From Paraburkholderia phytofirmans PsJN (GTDB lineage Bacteria; Pseudomonadota; Gammaproteobacteria; Burkholderiales; Burkholderiaceae): DNA of 64,000 bases. This document shows positions 35,328-43,796 of this stretch, piece by piece (the first letter of the stretch is position 1; each line of letters opens with the position of its first letter). The position numbers and the translations under genes were made by a program. A model generated the notes under the pieces. That model was not told the origin of the DNA. It searched no databases and saw only the letters and a list, made by a program, of their open reading frames with translations. The stretch is from the NCBI RefSeq assembly GCF_000020125.1, contig NC_010681.1, forward strand, positions 434,001 through 498,000, given 5' to 3'.

Positions 35328-36310
35328 GGCATTTTCACCAAAGTACTGGCACGGGCAATGAGATGGACGGGCAAACGGACTTCCAGTTCGGCAGGTGCGT
35401 CTTCAAGCAGCAGCTCGACGCCGCGCCGGCCGAGCGCTTCCTTGTCGACCGAGATGGTCGACAGCGGCGGCGTGGCATGGGCGGCGGCCGGAATGTCGTC
35501 GAAACCGATGATGGCAATGTCCTCGGGCACGCGTAGTCCGCGTGCGAGGCACGCGCGCAGCGCGGCGAGCGCGGCGGCGTCGTTGTAGGCGAACACGGCG
35601 TCCGGGCGCGGACCCGGCGCGTCGAGCAATTGATGCATGGCGCGCGCGGCGCCGCTGTCGGGGTCGAGGCCGGCGTCGATCGTCACTTCGAGCGACGGGT
35701 CGAACAGCAAGCCCGCCTCGAAGAACGCGCGCCGGTAGCCGAGCGCGCGCTGCGCGATGCTGAAGTGCGCGAGCGAGCCGCCGATGAACGCGACGCGCTT
35801 GCGCTGCTGCTCGAACAGATGCCGCATGGCGAGCGTGGCGCCCGCGGCGTTGTCGAGATTCACCGAGCGCATGCCGGGTGCCCACAGGTCGATCAGCACG
35901 AGCGGGCGCTGCATGGCCACCAGCGTGGTCAGCGTTTCCGGCTCGACGAAACCGGCGATCGCCACCGCGTCCGGCGCATGCAGGCGCATCTGCTGGATCA
36001 CGTCTTCGGTGGGGCCGGCGGTCAGCACGGACGGCACGATGCCGCGCTCGCGGCAGGCGTCTTCCACGCCGTGCAGCACATGGGAGAAGAACGGACTGAC
36101 GGCAAAATTATTGTGCTGACGGTGCAGCAGAAACGTGAGGCGGCGGATGCGCGGGCGCAACTGGGCAGCGTCATAGCCCAGCTTGCGCGCCGCTTCGACG
36201 ACGCGCTCGCGGGTGGCCTCGGAAAGGCCGGGCTGGTTTTTCAGTGCGCGTGAGACGGTGCCGATCGACACGCTGGCCGCGCGGGCGACGTCGCGGATGG
36301 TTGTGGCCAT
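35324..36310 (-). CDS. LacI-family transcriptional regulator
   Basis: 328 aa. N-terminal helix-turn-helix TIRDVARAASVSIGTVSRALKN and hinge ERVVEAARKLGYDAAQLRPR. The periplasmic-binding-protein-like effector domain runs to the end (IAIIGFDDIPAAAHATPPLSTISVD is the C-terminal LacI signature). First gene of the operon; its stop overlaps the AGE gene start. Probably an autoregulator responding to mannose, fructose or a phosphate of these. Candidate operators lie upstream at 36364-36474. Confidence 0.94.
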   Translation of the reverse strand: MATTIRDVARAASVSIGTVSRALKNQPGLSEATRERVVEAARKLGYDAAQLRPRIRRLTFLLHRQHNNFAVSPFFSHVLHGVEDACRERGIVPSVLTAGPTEDVIQQMRLHAPDAVAIAGFVEPETLTTLVAMQRPLVLIDLWAPGMRSVNLDNAAGATLAMRHLFEQQRKRVAFIGGSLAHFSIAQRALGYRRAFFEAGLLFDPSLEVTIDAGLDPDSGAARAMHQLLDAPGPRPDAVFAYNDAAALAALRACLARGLRVPEDIAIIGFDDIPAAAHATPPLSTISVDKEALGRRGVELLLEDAPAELEVRLPVHLIARASTLVKMP

Positions 36311-36363
36311 CGAATCAGGCGGCCGCGTAAGGGCAGCCGACGGTGTTTGAGTTCGGGCGATTG

Positions 36364-36474
36364 TATAGTAAAACCGCGCTAAGACCGCCCGAAAAACACT
36401 CGCTCGACACCCGGAAATACCCGTACGCGCTGGAGTTGGCCCGAAATATGCTGTTTAGTAAAAATAGCTAAACA
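36364..36474. promoter_or_regulatory. Candidate LacI-type operators upstream of the mannose operon
   Basis: An inverted repeat TGTTTAG (36452-36458) / CTAAACA (36468-36474) with AT-rich centre, and a related element TATAGTAAAAC (36364-36374) about 90 bases closer to lacI. Both share the core T-A-G-T-A-A-A-A. Two similar sites spaced about 90 bases apart are compatible with looping repression by a LacI-family protein. Confidence 0.5.
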
Positions 36475-36505
36475 ATGTCCGATGCGCGATCTTGAGGCCG
36501 CTCCT

Positions 36506-38356
36506 TCACTCCAGCGAAACGTGAGTGGCTTCGGCCTGTCCACGCAACAAGGCGACGCTTTCGTCGGCGTCGATCAGCACGAAACCGCTCGTTTCGTGCT
36601 TCGCGCGGCGCTTGGCCAGCGCCGCTACGGAAGCAATTTCCTCGCTGCTGTAGAGCGACGGGCCGTCGGCGGGTTCGACGCGCACGCAGCCGATCGCCAT
36701 CGTCACGAAACCGAAGAAGGTCGGATTGCCGCGCCGGTCCTCACCGTGAATGCCGCCGGCGAGGCGATCGGCCGGCGCGTAAAAGCGTTGCGCGCCTTCA
36801 TTGAACACGTGGATCGCGCGCAGCACGCGCTCGCGCCAGTCGTCACTCTGGAACAGGATCAGGAAGTCGTCGCCGCCTACGTGGCCGAGAAAGTCGCGGG
36901 TGGGATCGCACACGTCGGCGAGGACGACGGCGGCGAATTTCAGGACTTCGTCGCCTTGCCAGTAGCCGTACTGGTCGTTGAACGGCTTGAAGTGGTTCAG
37001 GTCGACGTAGCACGCGTAGAAGCCGGCGTCGTTGCCGAGCAGGCGGGCAATGTGCGAACTGATCGGGATGTTGCCCGGCAGGAAGGTCAGCGGATTTGCG
37101 TAGCGCGCGGCTTCGATGCGCACCTCGGTCACCGCGCGCACGAGCTTCTCGCCTGTGCCGAGGCCGACGTATTTGCCGTTGTCGGTGATGACGAAGCCAT
37201 CGGCGAGATAGCGCTGATCGTCGCTTGCGAGGAGCTTGGCCATCTGCTCGACGGTCATCGATTTCTCGATCACCACCGGCGATGCATTGGCGAAAAGCAG
37301 GCAAGGACGCTTGCCGAATAGCTCGCGGTGATACGGCAGCGCGTAGCGGTCCATGAAACTGCGGCGGTTGATCAGCGCGACCGGCTCGTCGTGTTCGACG
37401 ACCGCGACCGCATGCAGGTCGGGCAGGCGGTTGAACAGTTCAAGCACGTCGTTGTTGGTCGCCTGGCGCGGCAGCGCGGGCGCATGCACCAGCATTTTTT
37501 CCGATGCCATGCCGCCCGAAGGCGACGCGCTGCTCACCGTGCGCGTGGTCTCGGGGAACACGGCGATGTGGCCGGCGCGCAGCGCGTCGCGGGCGTCGTC
37601 GGTCACCTGGCGGGCCGGCTGCGCGTGCGGACGGCCGAAGAAAAAGCCCTGCCCGCAGCCGATGCCCATGTCGCGCACCACGATCAGATCCGCTTCGTTT
37701 TCGATGCCCTCGGCGACGAGCCGCGCGCCGCTCGCGCTGGCGAAGTGCTGCATCGCGCGCACGGCCTCGAACTTGAGCGGGTCGCAGGCAATGTCGTGAA
37801 TGAAGAAGCGGTCGATCTTCACGACGTCCGGTTGCAGCCGCACCCACAAGCTCATGCTGGCGTTCGCGGTGCCGTAGTCGTCGAGCGCGAATTGCGCGCC
37901 GGTTGTGCGCAATGTCGTGATCACCGGCAGGAAACTGCTCACGTCCAGAATCGTGCTTTGCTCGGTCAGCTCGACCACGATCCGTTGCGGATCGACGCCG
38001 CGATGACGCAGCAGCGCGAGCGTGTCGTCGCGCGCCTCGGCCAGCTGGCGCATCGCGCCCGCGCTGAAATTCAGAAACAGCTTGCCGTCGAAGTCGAGCC
38101 GCGCGAACGCTTCGATGCAGGTGCGCGCGGCGGCGCGTTCGAGCTCGATCGTGCAGCCCTCGGCGAGCGCTTGCGCAAACAAGGCGAACGGCGCTTCGAG
38201 CGGCGTGCCGGCCGGGCCGCGGATCAGACCTTCATAGCCGAGGATCGCGCCGTTTTCGAAATCGATGATCGGCTGGAACACGGCGGACAGCTCACGCCGG
38301 GCGATCAACTCCTCGACGCGCGGCGCGGCGGATCGGGAGGGCGAGCGAGGTTGCAT
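36506..38356 (-). CDS. EAL-CBS-GGDEF triple-domain c-di-GMP protein
   Basis: 616 aa, cytoplasmic. The N-terminal EAL domain (about 15-250) is intact: YEGLIR, FLNFSA, VELTEQ, ALDDYGTANAS, VKIDR, AEGIEN, GCGQGFFFGRP. A CBS pair occupies about 300-430 (VIEKSMTVEQMAKLL, GFVITDNGKYVGLGTGEKLV). The C-terminal GGDEF domain reads YVDLNHFKPFNDQYGYWQGDEVL then GHVGGDDFLILF. The loop is GGDDF and no RxxD inhibitory site precedes it, so cyclase activity is uncertain. CBS domains may sense adenine nucleotides. The reversed order (EAL first) is characteristic of a distinct family with several proteobacterial members. Confidence 0.92.
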   Translation of the reverse strand: MQPRSPSRSAAPRVEELIARRELSAVFQPIIDFENGAILGYEGLIRGPAGTPLEAPFALFAQALAEGCTIELERAAARTCIEAFARLDFDGKLFLNFSAGAMRQLAEARDDTLALLRHRGVDPQRIVVELTEQSTILDVSSFLPVITTLRTTGAQFALDDYGTANASMSLWVRLQPDVVKIDRFFIHDIACDPLKFEAVRAMQHFASASGARLVAEGIENEADLIVVRDMGIGCGQGFFFGRPHAQPARQVTDDARDALRAGHIAVFPETTRTVSSASPSGGMASEKMLVHAPALPRQATNNDVLELFNRLPDLHAVAVVEHDEPVALINRRSFMDRYALPYHRELFGKRPCLLFANASPVVIEKSMTVEQMAKLLASDDQRYLADGFVITDNGKYVGLGTGEKLVRAVTEVRIEAARYANPLTFLPGNIPISSHIARLLGNDAGFYACYVDLNHFKPFNDQYGYWQGDEVLKFAAVVLADVCDPTRDFLGHVGGDDFLILFQSDDWRERVLRAIHVFNEGAQRFYAPADRLAGGIHGEDRRGNPTFFGFVTMAIGCVRVEPADGPSLYSSEEIASVAALAKRRAKHETSGFVLIDADESVALLRGQAEATHVSLE

Positions 38357-38564
38357 GGCGGGTAGGCGTAGCGTTCGACCTTCGGCTTATCGGCCGGGCT
38401 TGCCTGGAATTAAGTGAAGTTTTAATGAACCGTTGCACCGGTTTGGTGCGGTGATTGATTCGGTCGAGTCACTCTGAATATCGGCTCCGTCCGGCTTCGC
38501 ATTGCCAGGAATCGGCCTATGCCATCCGGCCGAGGCGACAGCGGCGGCGTTTCCGCGTGAAATA

Positions 38565-38592
38565 ACAAAAAAGCCGCGCGAGGCGGCTTCTT
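38565..38592 (-). terminator. Intrinsic terminator of the BASS transporter gene
   Basis: AAGCCGC (38571-38577) pairs with GCGGCTT (38583-38589), loop GCGAG. On the minus strand the stem is followed by TTTTTTGTTATT. It lies about 60 bases after the stop of the transporter gene. Confidence 0.85.
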
Positions 38593-38647
38593 TAAATGAC
38601 GCTCAGGGAGGGCGCTTATGAATGTCCTGTTTGCATTGCGCGCATAT

Positions 38648-39676
38648 TCACCGGCGGGCAACGGCGGCGGCGGTCCGCTCGCGCGCAGCGGCGTGGGTCT
38701 CGCCGCTCATGTCGCGGGCGCCCCAGCGCTGCGCGAGCGCGGCGCACACCATCAACTGGATCTGGTGGAACAGCATCAGTGGCAAGACGACGGCGCCGAC
38801 CGCATGCGAGGCGAAGATCACCTTGGCCATCGGCACGCCGGCCGCGAGACTCTTCTTCGACCCGCAGAAAATGATGGTGATCTGGTCAGCACGGCTAAAG
38901 CCGAGCCGCTTGCTGACGAATATCGTCACGCCGAGAGCCAGCGCGAGCAGCACAACGCACAGCAGCAGCAGACCGCCGAGCGCGGAGAGCGGAATCTGAT
39001 GCCACAGGCCTTCGTTGACGGCCTCGCTGAACGCGCCGTACACCACCAGCAGAATCGATCCCTGGTCGACGAACTTGAGCACGCCGCGATTGCGCTCGAT
39101 CCACTTGCCGATCAGCGGGCGCAGCAACTGCCCGGCCACGAACGGCACCAGCAATTGCAGCACGATGTTGCCTACCGTATGCCACGGCGAAGCGCCGCCG
39201 CCGGCCGCCTGATTGGTGACGACGAGGCTGACGAGCGCCGGGGTGATGAAGATGCCGAGCAGGCTCGAGGCCGACGCGCTGCATACGGCAGCCGGCACGT
39301 TGCCTTTGGCAATGGACGTGAACGCGATCGACGACTGAACCGTAGACGGCAGCGTGCAGAGGAAGAGGACCCCCGCATAGAGCGCCGGCGTGACAAGTGG
39401 CGAAAGGAGCGGTTTAAGCGCGAGGCCGAGCAGCGGAAAGAGCGCGAACGTGCTGAGCAGCACCACAAGATGCAGGCGCCAATGCGTCGCGCCCGCAATG
39501 ATCGCTTCGCGTGAGAGCTTGGCGCCGTGCAGGAAAAACAGCAGGCCGACTGCCACGTTCGTCACCCAGTTGAACCCGACGGCGGCCTGCCCGTGAACCG
39601 GCAGCAAGCTGGCAAAAATCACGGTGCCGACGAGGCACAGGGTGAAGTTGTCGGGAAGCAGTTTCGGGCGAGCCAT
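38648..39676 (-). CDS. Bile acid:sodium symporter (BASS/SBF-like) family transporter, YfeH-like
   Basis: 342 aa, about ten membrane helices. Characteristic pieces: LLFFLHGAKLSREAIIAG, FLCTLPSTVQSSIAFTSIAKGN (the T-x-P-S-x-x-Q-S motif of the crossing helix), ASASSLLGIFITPALVSL, and FCGSKKSLAAGVPMAKVIF. These match the SLC10A7/YfeH branch (SBF-like), not classical bile-acid importers. Substrate unknown. The tail is short and basic. Confidence 0.9.
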   Translation of the reverse strand: MARPKLLPDNFTLCLVGTVIFASLLPVHGQAAVGFNWVTNVAVGLLFFLHGAKLSREAIIAGATHWRLHLVVLLSTFALFPLLGLALKPLLSPLVTPALYAGVLFLCTLPSTVQSSIAFTSIAKGNVPAAVCSASASSLLGIFITPALVSLVVTNQAAGGGASPWHTVGNIVLQLLVPFVAGQLLRPLIGKWIERNRGVLKFVDQGSILLVVYGAFSEAVNEGLWHQIPLSALGGLLLLCVVLLALALGVTIFVSKRLGFSRADQITIIFCGSKKSLAAGVPMAKVIFASHAVGAVVLPLMLFHQIQLMVCAALAQRWGARDMSGETHAAARERTAAAVARR

Positions 39677-40145
39677 GTCGGAATCTCGATTCGGTGACGC
39701 GGAGGAGCGCGCGGGACGTGCGCGTGAAACCGCCGTCCCAGCCTATGGGAAACCGCTATTGTTGTTGATTTTCGATTAAATATGCAAATTCATTTGCCGA
39801 ATTGATTAATGAGGGTTGTGCATCAACAAGCGTGTTTACGTGTACTTGGACAGCGCCGTGATTCACGTTTCAGTATTGGCGACGTGATCCGTTTGGTCCA
39901 TGCCGTTTTGACAATCATGGCGAAAATCCACACGCGATTCGTCATACACAAGAGCGCTCGAGCGATCTCTCCAAGTCATTGAAAGCAAGCGGTTTCAGGG
40001 TTTTCACGCAAGGGCTCTGTCGCAGAAAAACGTCGCAGTAACAAGGTGTTACATCCGCGTCCGAGGCCTAACACTTTTTGGCTCGACACCCTTTGCCCGC
40101 ACCCATAAATTACGGTCAAAGGCCGTCGGGATACCCGGCGCCGCG
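39677..40145. other. Intergenic, AT-richer region upstream of the exported hypothetical gene
   Basis: About 470 bases with no gene. The 39760-39830 part is clearly AT-rich (TTGATTTTCGATTAAATATG and following) and likely holds a promoter for the BASS transporter gene. No structured element recognised. Confidence 0.5.
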
Positions 40146-40784
40146 ATGTTCTCGCAGCGCTCGTGCCAGTCCCAAAACAAGTCCGTCGCAGCTCGAACGG
40201 TGGGCTTCAGGCAAGTCTTCGGGCGTGAGAGTCACTGGGTGGACGGGTTGTCGAGAACGAGGCACTGGGCGTTGGGCGCGGTCATCGCTGCGCTGTGCTC
40301 GTTCGCCTATGCGAAAGCGCCGGGCGTGCCGCACGGCGGCGGCGGCGGTTATTCGCATGCCGAAGCAAATCATGCCGTGCGCGGCGAAATGCAAAACGGT
40401 GGTCGCTACTACGGCGGGGTCGCGCCAGCACCTGCGCGCAGTACGGTGGCCGATCGTAACGCGCGTCTGCCTCGTGGCGGAGCGAACTTCGCGGGCGGAA
40501 CTTACGCCGACGGTTTCGACGTCTACAAGCCTGGCGTGCGCCGTGTCGCGGGCCCGGCCGGCTACGCAGGCGACGGTCGCGGCAGCATGCAGTACGCAGG
40601 CGCGATCACCCCGGTCAGTGCGGAGTCGCGCACGGTGCCGCGGCCGCCGGCCAATGCGCCGGTTCGTACCGGCTCGATTCGCGCCGACATCGCCCGTTAC
40701 AACGAGGAACGCGGTTCGCAGCGCGCCATGCAGCGCCAGTCCGACGACCCGCGCCAATCGGAAGGTTCGCCTTACCGGAACTAG
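40146..40784 (+). CDS. Exported, Gly/Arg/Tyr-rich protein of unknown function
   Basis: Up to 212 aa; the start is uncertain. A GTG at 40239 would give a cleaner signal peptide (RTRHWALGAVIAALCSFAYA, cleavage before KAPG). The mature part is low-complexity and basic: GVPHGGGGGYSHAEAN, NGGRYYGGVAPAP, RGGANFAGGTYADGFDVYKPG, then a disordered Arg/Gln/Ser-rich C-terminus. The codon usage is that of a coding frame. I do not recognise a family. Small glycine-rich exported proteins like this are common in Burkholderia. Confidence 0.6.
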   Translation: MFSQRSCQSQNKSVAARTVGFRQVFGRESHWVDGLSRTRHWALGAVIAALCSFAYAKAPGVPHGGGGGYSHAEANHAVRGEMQNGGRYYGGVAPAPARSTVADRNARLPRGGANFAGGTYADGFDVYKPGVRRVAGPAGYAGDGRGSMQYAGAITPVSAESRTVPRPPANAPVRTGSIRADIARYNEERGSQRAMQRQSDDPRQSEGSPYRN

Positions 40785-41484
40785 TCGATCGCGCTGCGTG
40801 CGCTGTGCGTTGCGGTTGTTGCGTGAGCAACCAGTGTTTGCCGTTTAGGCAGCGCACGCACACATCTGTTTCTATCTCCCCGCCACTTCGATATTGTTCC
40901 GGTGCCTGCACCTGGGTATCCGACCGCGCCCTCATGCATGCGTTTTCGCGAACCGGATGCCAGGCGTCTTTGCCCATTTCGTCCTCCCAAATTCTCATCG
41001 CTTAGTCGCGCCGTACCAGTTCGCCCGCCTTTCAAACCGCTTGATAGCGGCCTTCCACCTCGCCTTCACCCTTAACGCCCGCGCTCAATGTGACGTTTCG
41101 ACGCCACACTTTTTTGAAAACGCTCGGCAGCACACCCTCTCCCATCGTCAAATTTGGTCGTTTCTGCGGCGGTGCGTCATCCGCATGTCATCTGAGGCGT
41201 TATCAACCGGTTCGCTGCAATGTGAGCAACGCTTTGCGCGCCGCGGCAAAACTTGCGGCGGCACGGCGAGCGCGCCATCGGCCATGGCTTTATCAGGCCG
41301 ATAAGCGACAAAACTAATCAGACCGATATACCGGCAATAACCAACGATATTTTTGTTCATAAAAATGGTCCGCAAAGATGATCCCGCCCAGATTGGCTCG
41401 ATGATCGAACGGACAACAACAATGATTCGCGCGAGCTCCCCCTTTCGCACAGCCACACCCCTTTTGACAAAGACAGGAGAACCC
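40785..41484. other. Long intergenic region upstream of the porin gene
   Basis: Seven hundred bases without a supported gene; the small open frames on both strands lack ribosome binding sites. A short palindrome TTATC-AGGCC-GATAA lies around 41286-41304. From about 41300 to 41375 the DNA is AT-rich (CAATAACCAACGATATTTTT), the likely promoter of the porin. Long untranslated leaders before porin genes are often targets of small RNAs. Confidence 0.5.
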
Positions 41485-42570
41485 ATGAAAACAAGCATCA
41501 GCAGTGCACTGAAGACCACCCTCAAGGCAACCGCGTGTGCCGCTCTGCTGGCCAGTGCATCGTCTGCTTTTGCGCAATCGAGCGTGCAACTCTACGGTCA
41601 GGTCGACGAATGGGTCGGCGCGCAGAAATTCCCGGGCGGCAAGACCGCGGTGCAGGTCTCGGGCGGCGGCATGTCGACTTCGTACTGGGGCTTGAAAGGG
41701 GCGGAGGATCTGGGCAACGGCTACAAGGCGATCTTCGCGTTGGAGGGGTTCTTCCTGGCGCAAAACGGCCAGTACGGCCGCTTCACCGGCGACACGATGT
41801 TCTCGCGTAACGCGTACGTCGGTATCGAGTCGCCCTACGGTACGGTCACGGCCGGTCGTCTGACGACGCCGCTGTTCGTGTCGACGATTCTGTTCAACCC
41901 GTTCGTCGACTCGTACCAGTTCTCGCCGATGGTCTGGCACACGTACCTGGGTCTCGGCACGTTCCCGACCTACTCGACGGATCAGGGCGTGACCGGCGAT
42001 TCGGGCTGGAGCAACGCGGTGTCGTACTCGTCGCCGAACTTCAACGGCTTGAGCGCGACGGCCATGTACGCGCTCGGCAACACGACCGAGAACGGCGCGA
42101 AGAAGTGGAGCGGCCAGGTGCTGTACTTCCACGGCCCGTTCGCGGCCACGGCGGTGTATCAGTACGTGAACTTCAACAACGTGCCGAGCGACCTCGGCAG
42201 CTTCGGCACGTCGGGCGTGCCCGGCCTGAAGAGCCAGAGCGTCGCGCAAGTCGGCGCGTCGTACGACCTGAAGTTCGTGAAATTCTTCGGCCAGTACATG
42301 TACACGTACAACAACCAGCAGGTCACAAGCTGGCACGTGAACACGGCGCAAGGCGGCGCGACGGTGCCGTTCGGCCCGGGCTCGGTGATGGCGTCGTACG
42401 CCTACTCGCGCGATGGCGGCGGCTTCGACCAGACCCGTCAGACGGCAGCGCTCGGCTACGACTATCCGCTGTCCAAGCGCACGGACATCTACGCCGCCTA
42501 CATGTATGACCACATCTCCAATCTGTCGAGCGGCAACACCTACGGCGTCGGCCTGCGCGCGAAGTTCTGA
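41485..42570 (+). CDS. Outer-membrane porin (Gram-negative general porin, Burkholderia OpcP-like)
   Basis: 361 aa, AGGAGA just before the ATG. Signal peptide ends ASSAFAQ. The mature start SSVQLYGQVDEWVG, constriction loop (GYKAIFALEGFFL..GRFTGDTMFSRNAYVGI), YGTVTAGRLTTPLF, and C-terminal strand ending GVGLRAKF with terminal Phe are the features of 16-strand trimeric beta-proteobacterial porins. It forms a diffusion channel in the outer membrane. Terminator at 42643-42671. Confidence 0.94.
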   Translation: MKTSISSALKTTLKATACAALLASASSAFAQSSVQLYGQVDEWVGAQKFPGGKTAVQVSGGGMSTSYWGLKGAEDLGNGYKAIFALEGFFLAQNGQYGRFTGDTMFSRNAYVGIESPYGTVTAGRLTTPLFVSTILFNPFVDSYQFSPMVWHTYLGLGTFPTYSTDQGVTGDSGWSNAVSYSSPNFNGLSATAMYALGNTTENGAKKWSGQVLYFHGPFAATAVYQYVNFNNVPSDLGSFGTSGVPGLKSQSVAQVGASYDLKFVKFFGQYMYTYNNQQVTSWHVNTAQGGATVPFGPGSVMASYAYSRDGGGFDQTRQTAALGYDYPLSKRTDIYAAYMYDHISNLSSGNTYGVGLRAKF

Positions 42571-42642
42571 AATTCACGGCCGCGCCGCGCGACACCGCGC
42601 TTGCGGGCTTCGTGTAGCGGCCGTATCAGTTTGATCTCCAAG

Positions 42643-42671
42643 CCCGTCTTCCTCGGAAGGCGGGTTTTTTT
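42643..42671 (+). terminator. Intrinsic terminator of the porin gene
   Basis: CCCGTCTTCC (42643-42652) pairs with GGAAGGCGGG (42655-42664, one G-U), followed by seven Ts. The two-base loop implies some fraying at the top. About 75 bases after the porin stop. Confidence 0.85.
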
Positions 42672-42775
42672 GCTTCTGCGCCTCGGGGTTCGTGTGTTGG
42701 GAAGCTGTTTTGCCGACCAGGCTTTGATAAACACGGCAAAATGACGCGGATTGATTCCCAAAGCGAGCGATTGAG

Positions 42776-43714
42776 ATGGATACCCTCGTCAGCATGAAAG
42801 TGTTCCGCCACGTGGTCGAAGTCGGCAGCTTTGTCGGCGCGGCTGAACGGATGGAGATGTCGGCGGCCATGGCGAGCAAGCATGTGATGCACCTCGAACA
42901 GCAACTCGGCGCGCGTCTGTTGAACCGCACCACTCGGCGGGTCGCGCCGACCGAAGCGGGCCGCGAGTACTACGAGCGTCTGAGCCAGGTGCTCACGGAA
43001 CTTGAGGAGGCCGAGCAGGTGGTCGGCGCGGCGAGCGTCGTGCCGCAGGGGCGCTTGCGGGTGTCGTCGCTGTCGGCGTTTGGCTTGAGCCACGTGATGG
43101 CCGCGGTGGCCGACTACGCTGCGCAGTATCCACAGGTCACTGTCGACATAACCTTGTCGGACCGCGTGGTCGAATTGATCGACGAGGGTTTCGATGTCGC
43201 GATCCGCGCGTCGCCGAGCGGGTTGAAGTCTTCTTCACTGATCGCGCGGCAGATCGCGACCGCGCACCTCGTGCTGTGCGCGTCGCCCGCGTATTTAAAG
43301 CGGCACGGCACGCCGAAGACCGTCGCCGATCTGGCCCGCCACAACTATCTGCAGTACGCAGGCGTGTCGGCGCTCGAAATCGCGCCCGCCACCGGCGACG
43401 CTTCGCCGCGCGTGCGTCTGACGGGCAATCTCATCGTCAATCATCTGGAAGCGCAGCGCGTGATCGTGCTGCAAGGCGCGGGCATCGCGATGCTCGGCAC
43501 CGAAGTGATCGGCGACGATCTGGCCGCTGGGCGTCTCGTGCCACTGCTGGTGGACGAGGTACCGCCGCGCGAGCTGCCCATTCACGTGGTCTACGCGAGC
43601 CGTCGGCATCTGTCGGCCAAGGTGCGCTCGTTTGTCGACTTTCTCGCCGAGCGTTTCGCGAACGAATCGCTGTGGCCGTCGCTCGAACAGATCAAGGCAT
43701 TGGCGGTGCGCTAG
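42776..43714 (+). CDS. LysR-family transcriptional regulator
   Basis: 312 aa. N-terminal winged helix-turn-helix: DTLVSMKVFRHVVEVGSFVG, ASKHVMHLEQQLGARLLNRTTR. Effector domain with the CrgA/PA2206-like pattern (GRLRVSSLSAFGLSHVMAAV, VDITLSDRVVELIDEGFDVAIR, VVYASRRHLSAKVRSFVDFLAERF). Target unknown; a gap of 82 bases separates it from icmF, so it may regulate or be cotranscribed with that gene. Confidence 0.93.
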   Translation: MDTLVSMKVFRHVVEVGSFVGAAERMEMSAAMASKHVMHLEQQLGARLLNRTTRRVAPTEAGREYYERLSQVLTELEEAEQVVGAASVVPQGRLRVSSLSAFGLSHVMAAVADYAAQYPQVTVDITLSDRVVELIDEGFDVAIRASPSGLKSSSLIARQIATAHLVLCASPAYLKRHGTPKTVADLARHNYLQYAGVSALEIAPATGDASPRVRLTGNLIVNHLEAQRVIVLQGAGIAMLGTEVIGDDLAAGRLVPLLVDEVPPRELPIHVVYASRRHLSAKVRSFVDFLAERFANESLWPSLEQIKALAVR

Positions 43715-43796
43715 GCCGCGCAAGCCACCGAGGCACCCCGACCCGTTTCGCTATACTGGTTGCCAGCACCCATACGCGTAACGATCTGGGGGAGAC

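Noticed and set aside
40781..41035. 84-codon minus-strand frame after the exported protein gene
   Set aside because: No ribosome binding site; the composition matches non-coding DNA and it overlaps several other equally poor frames.
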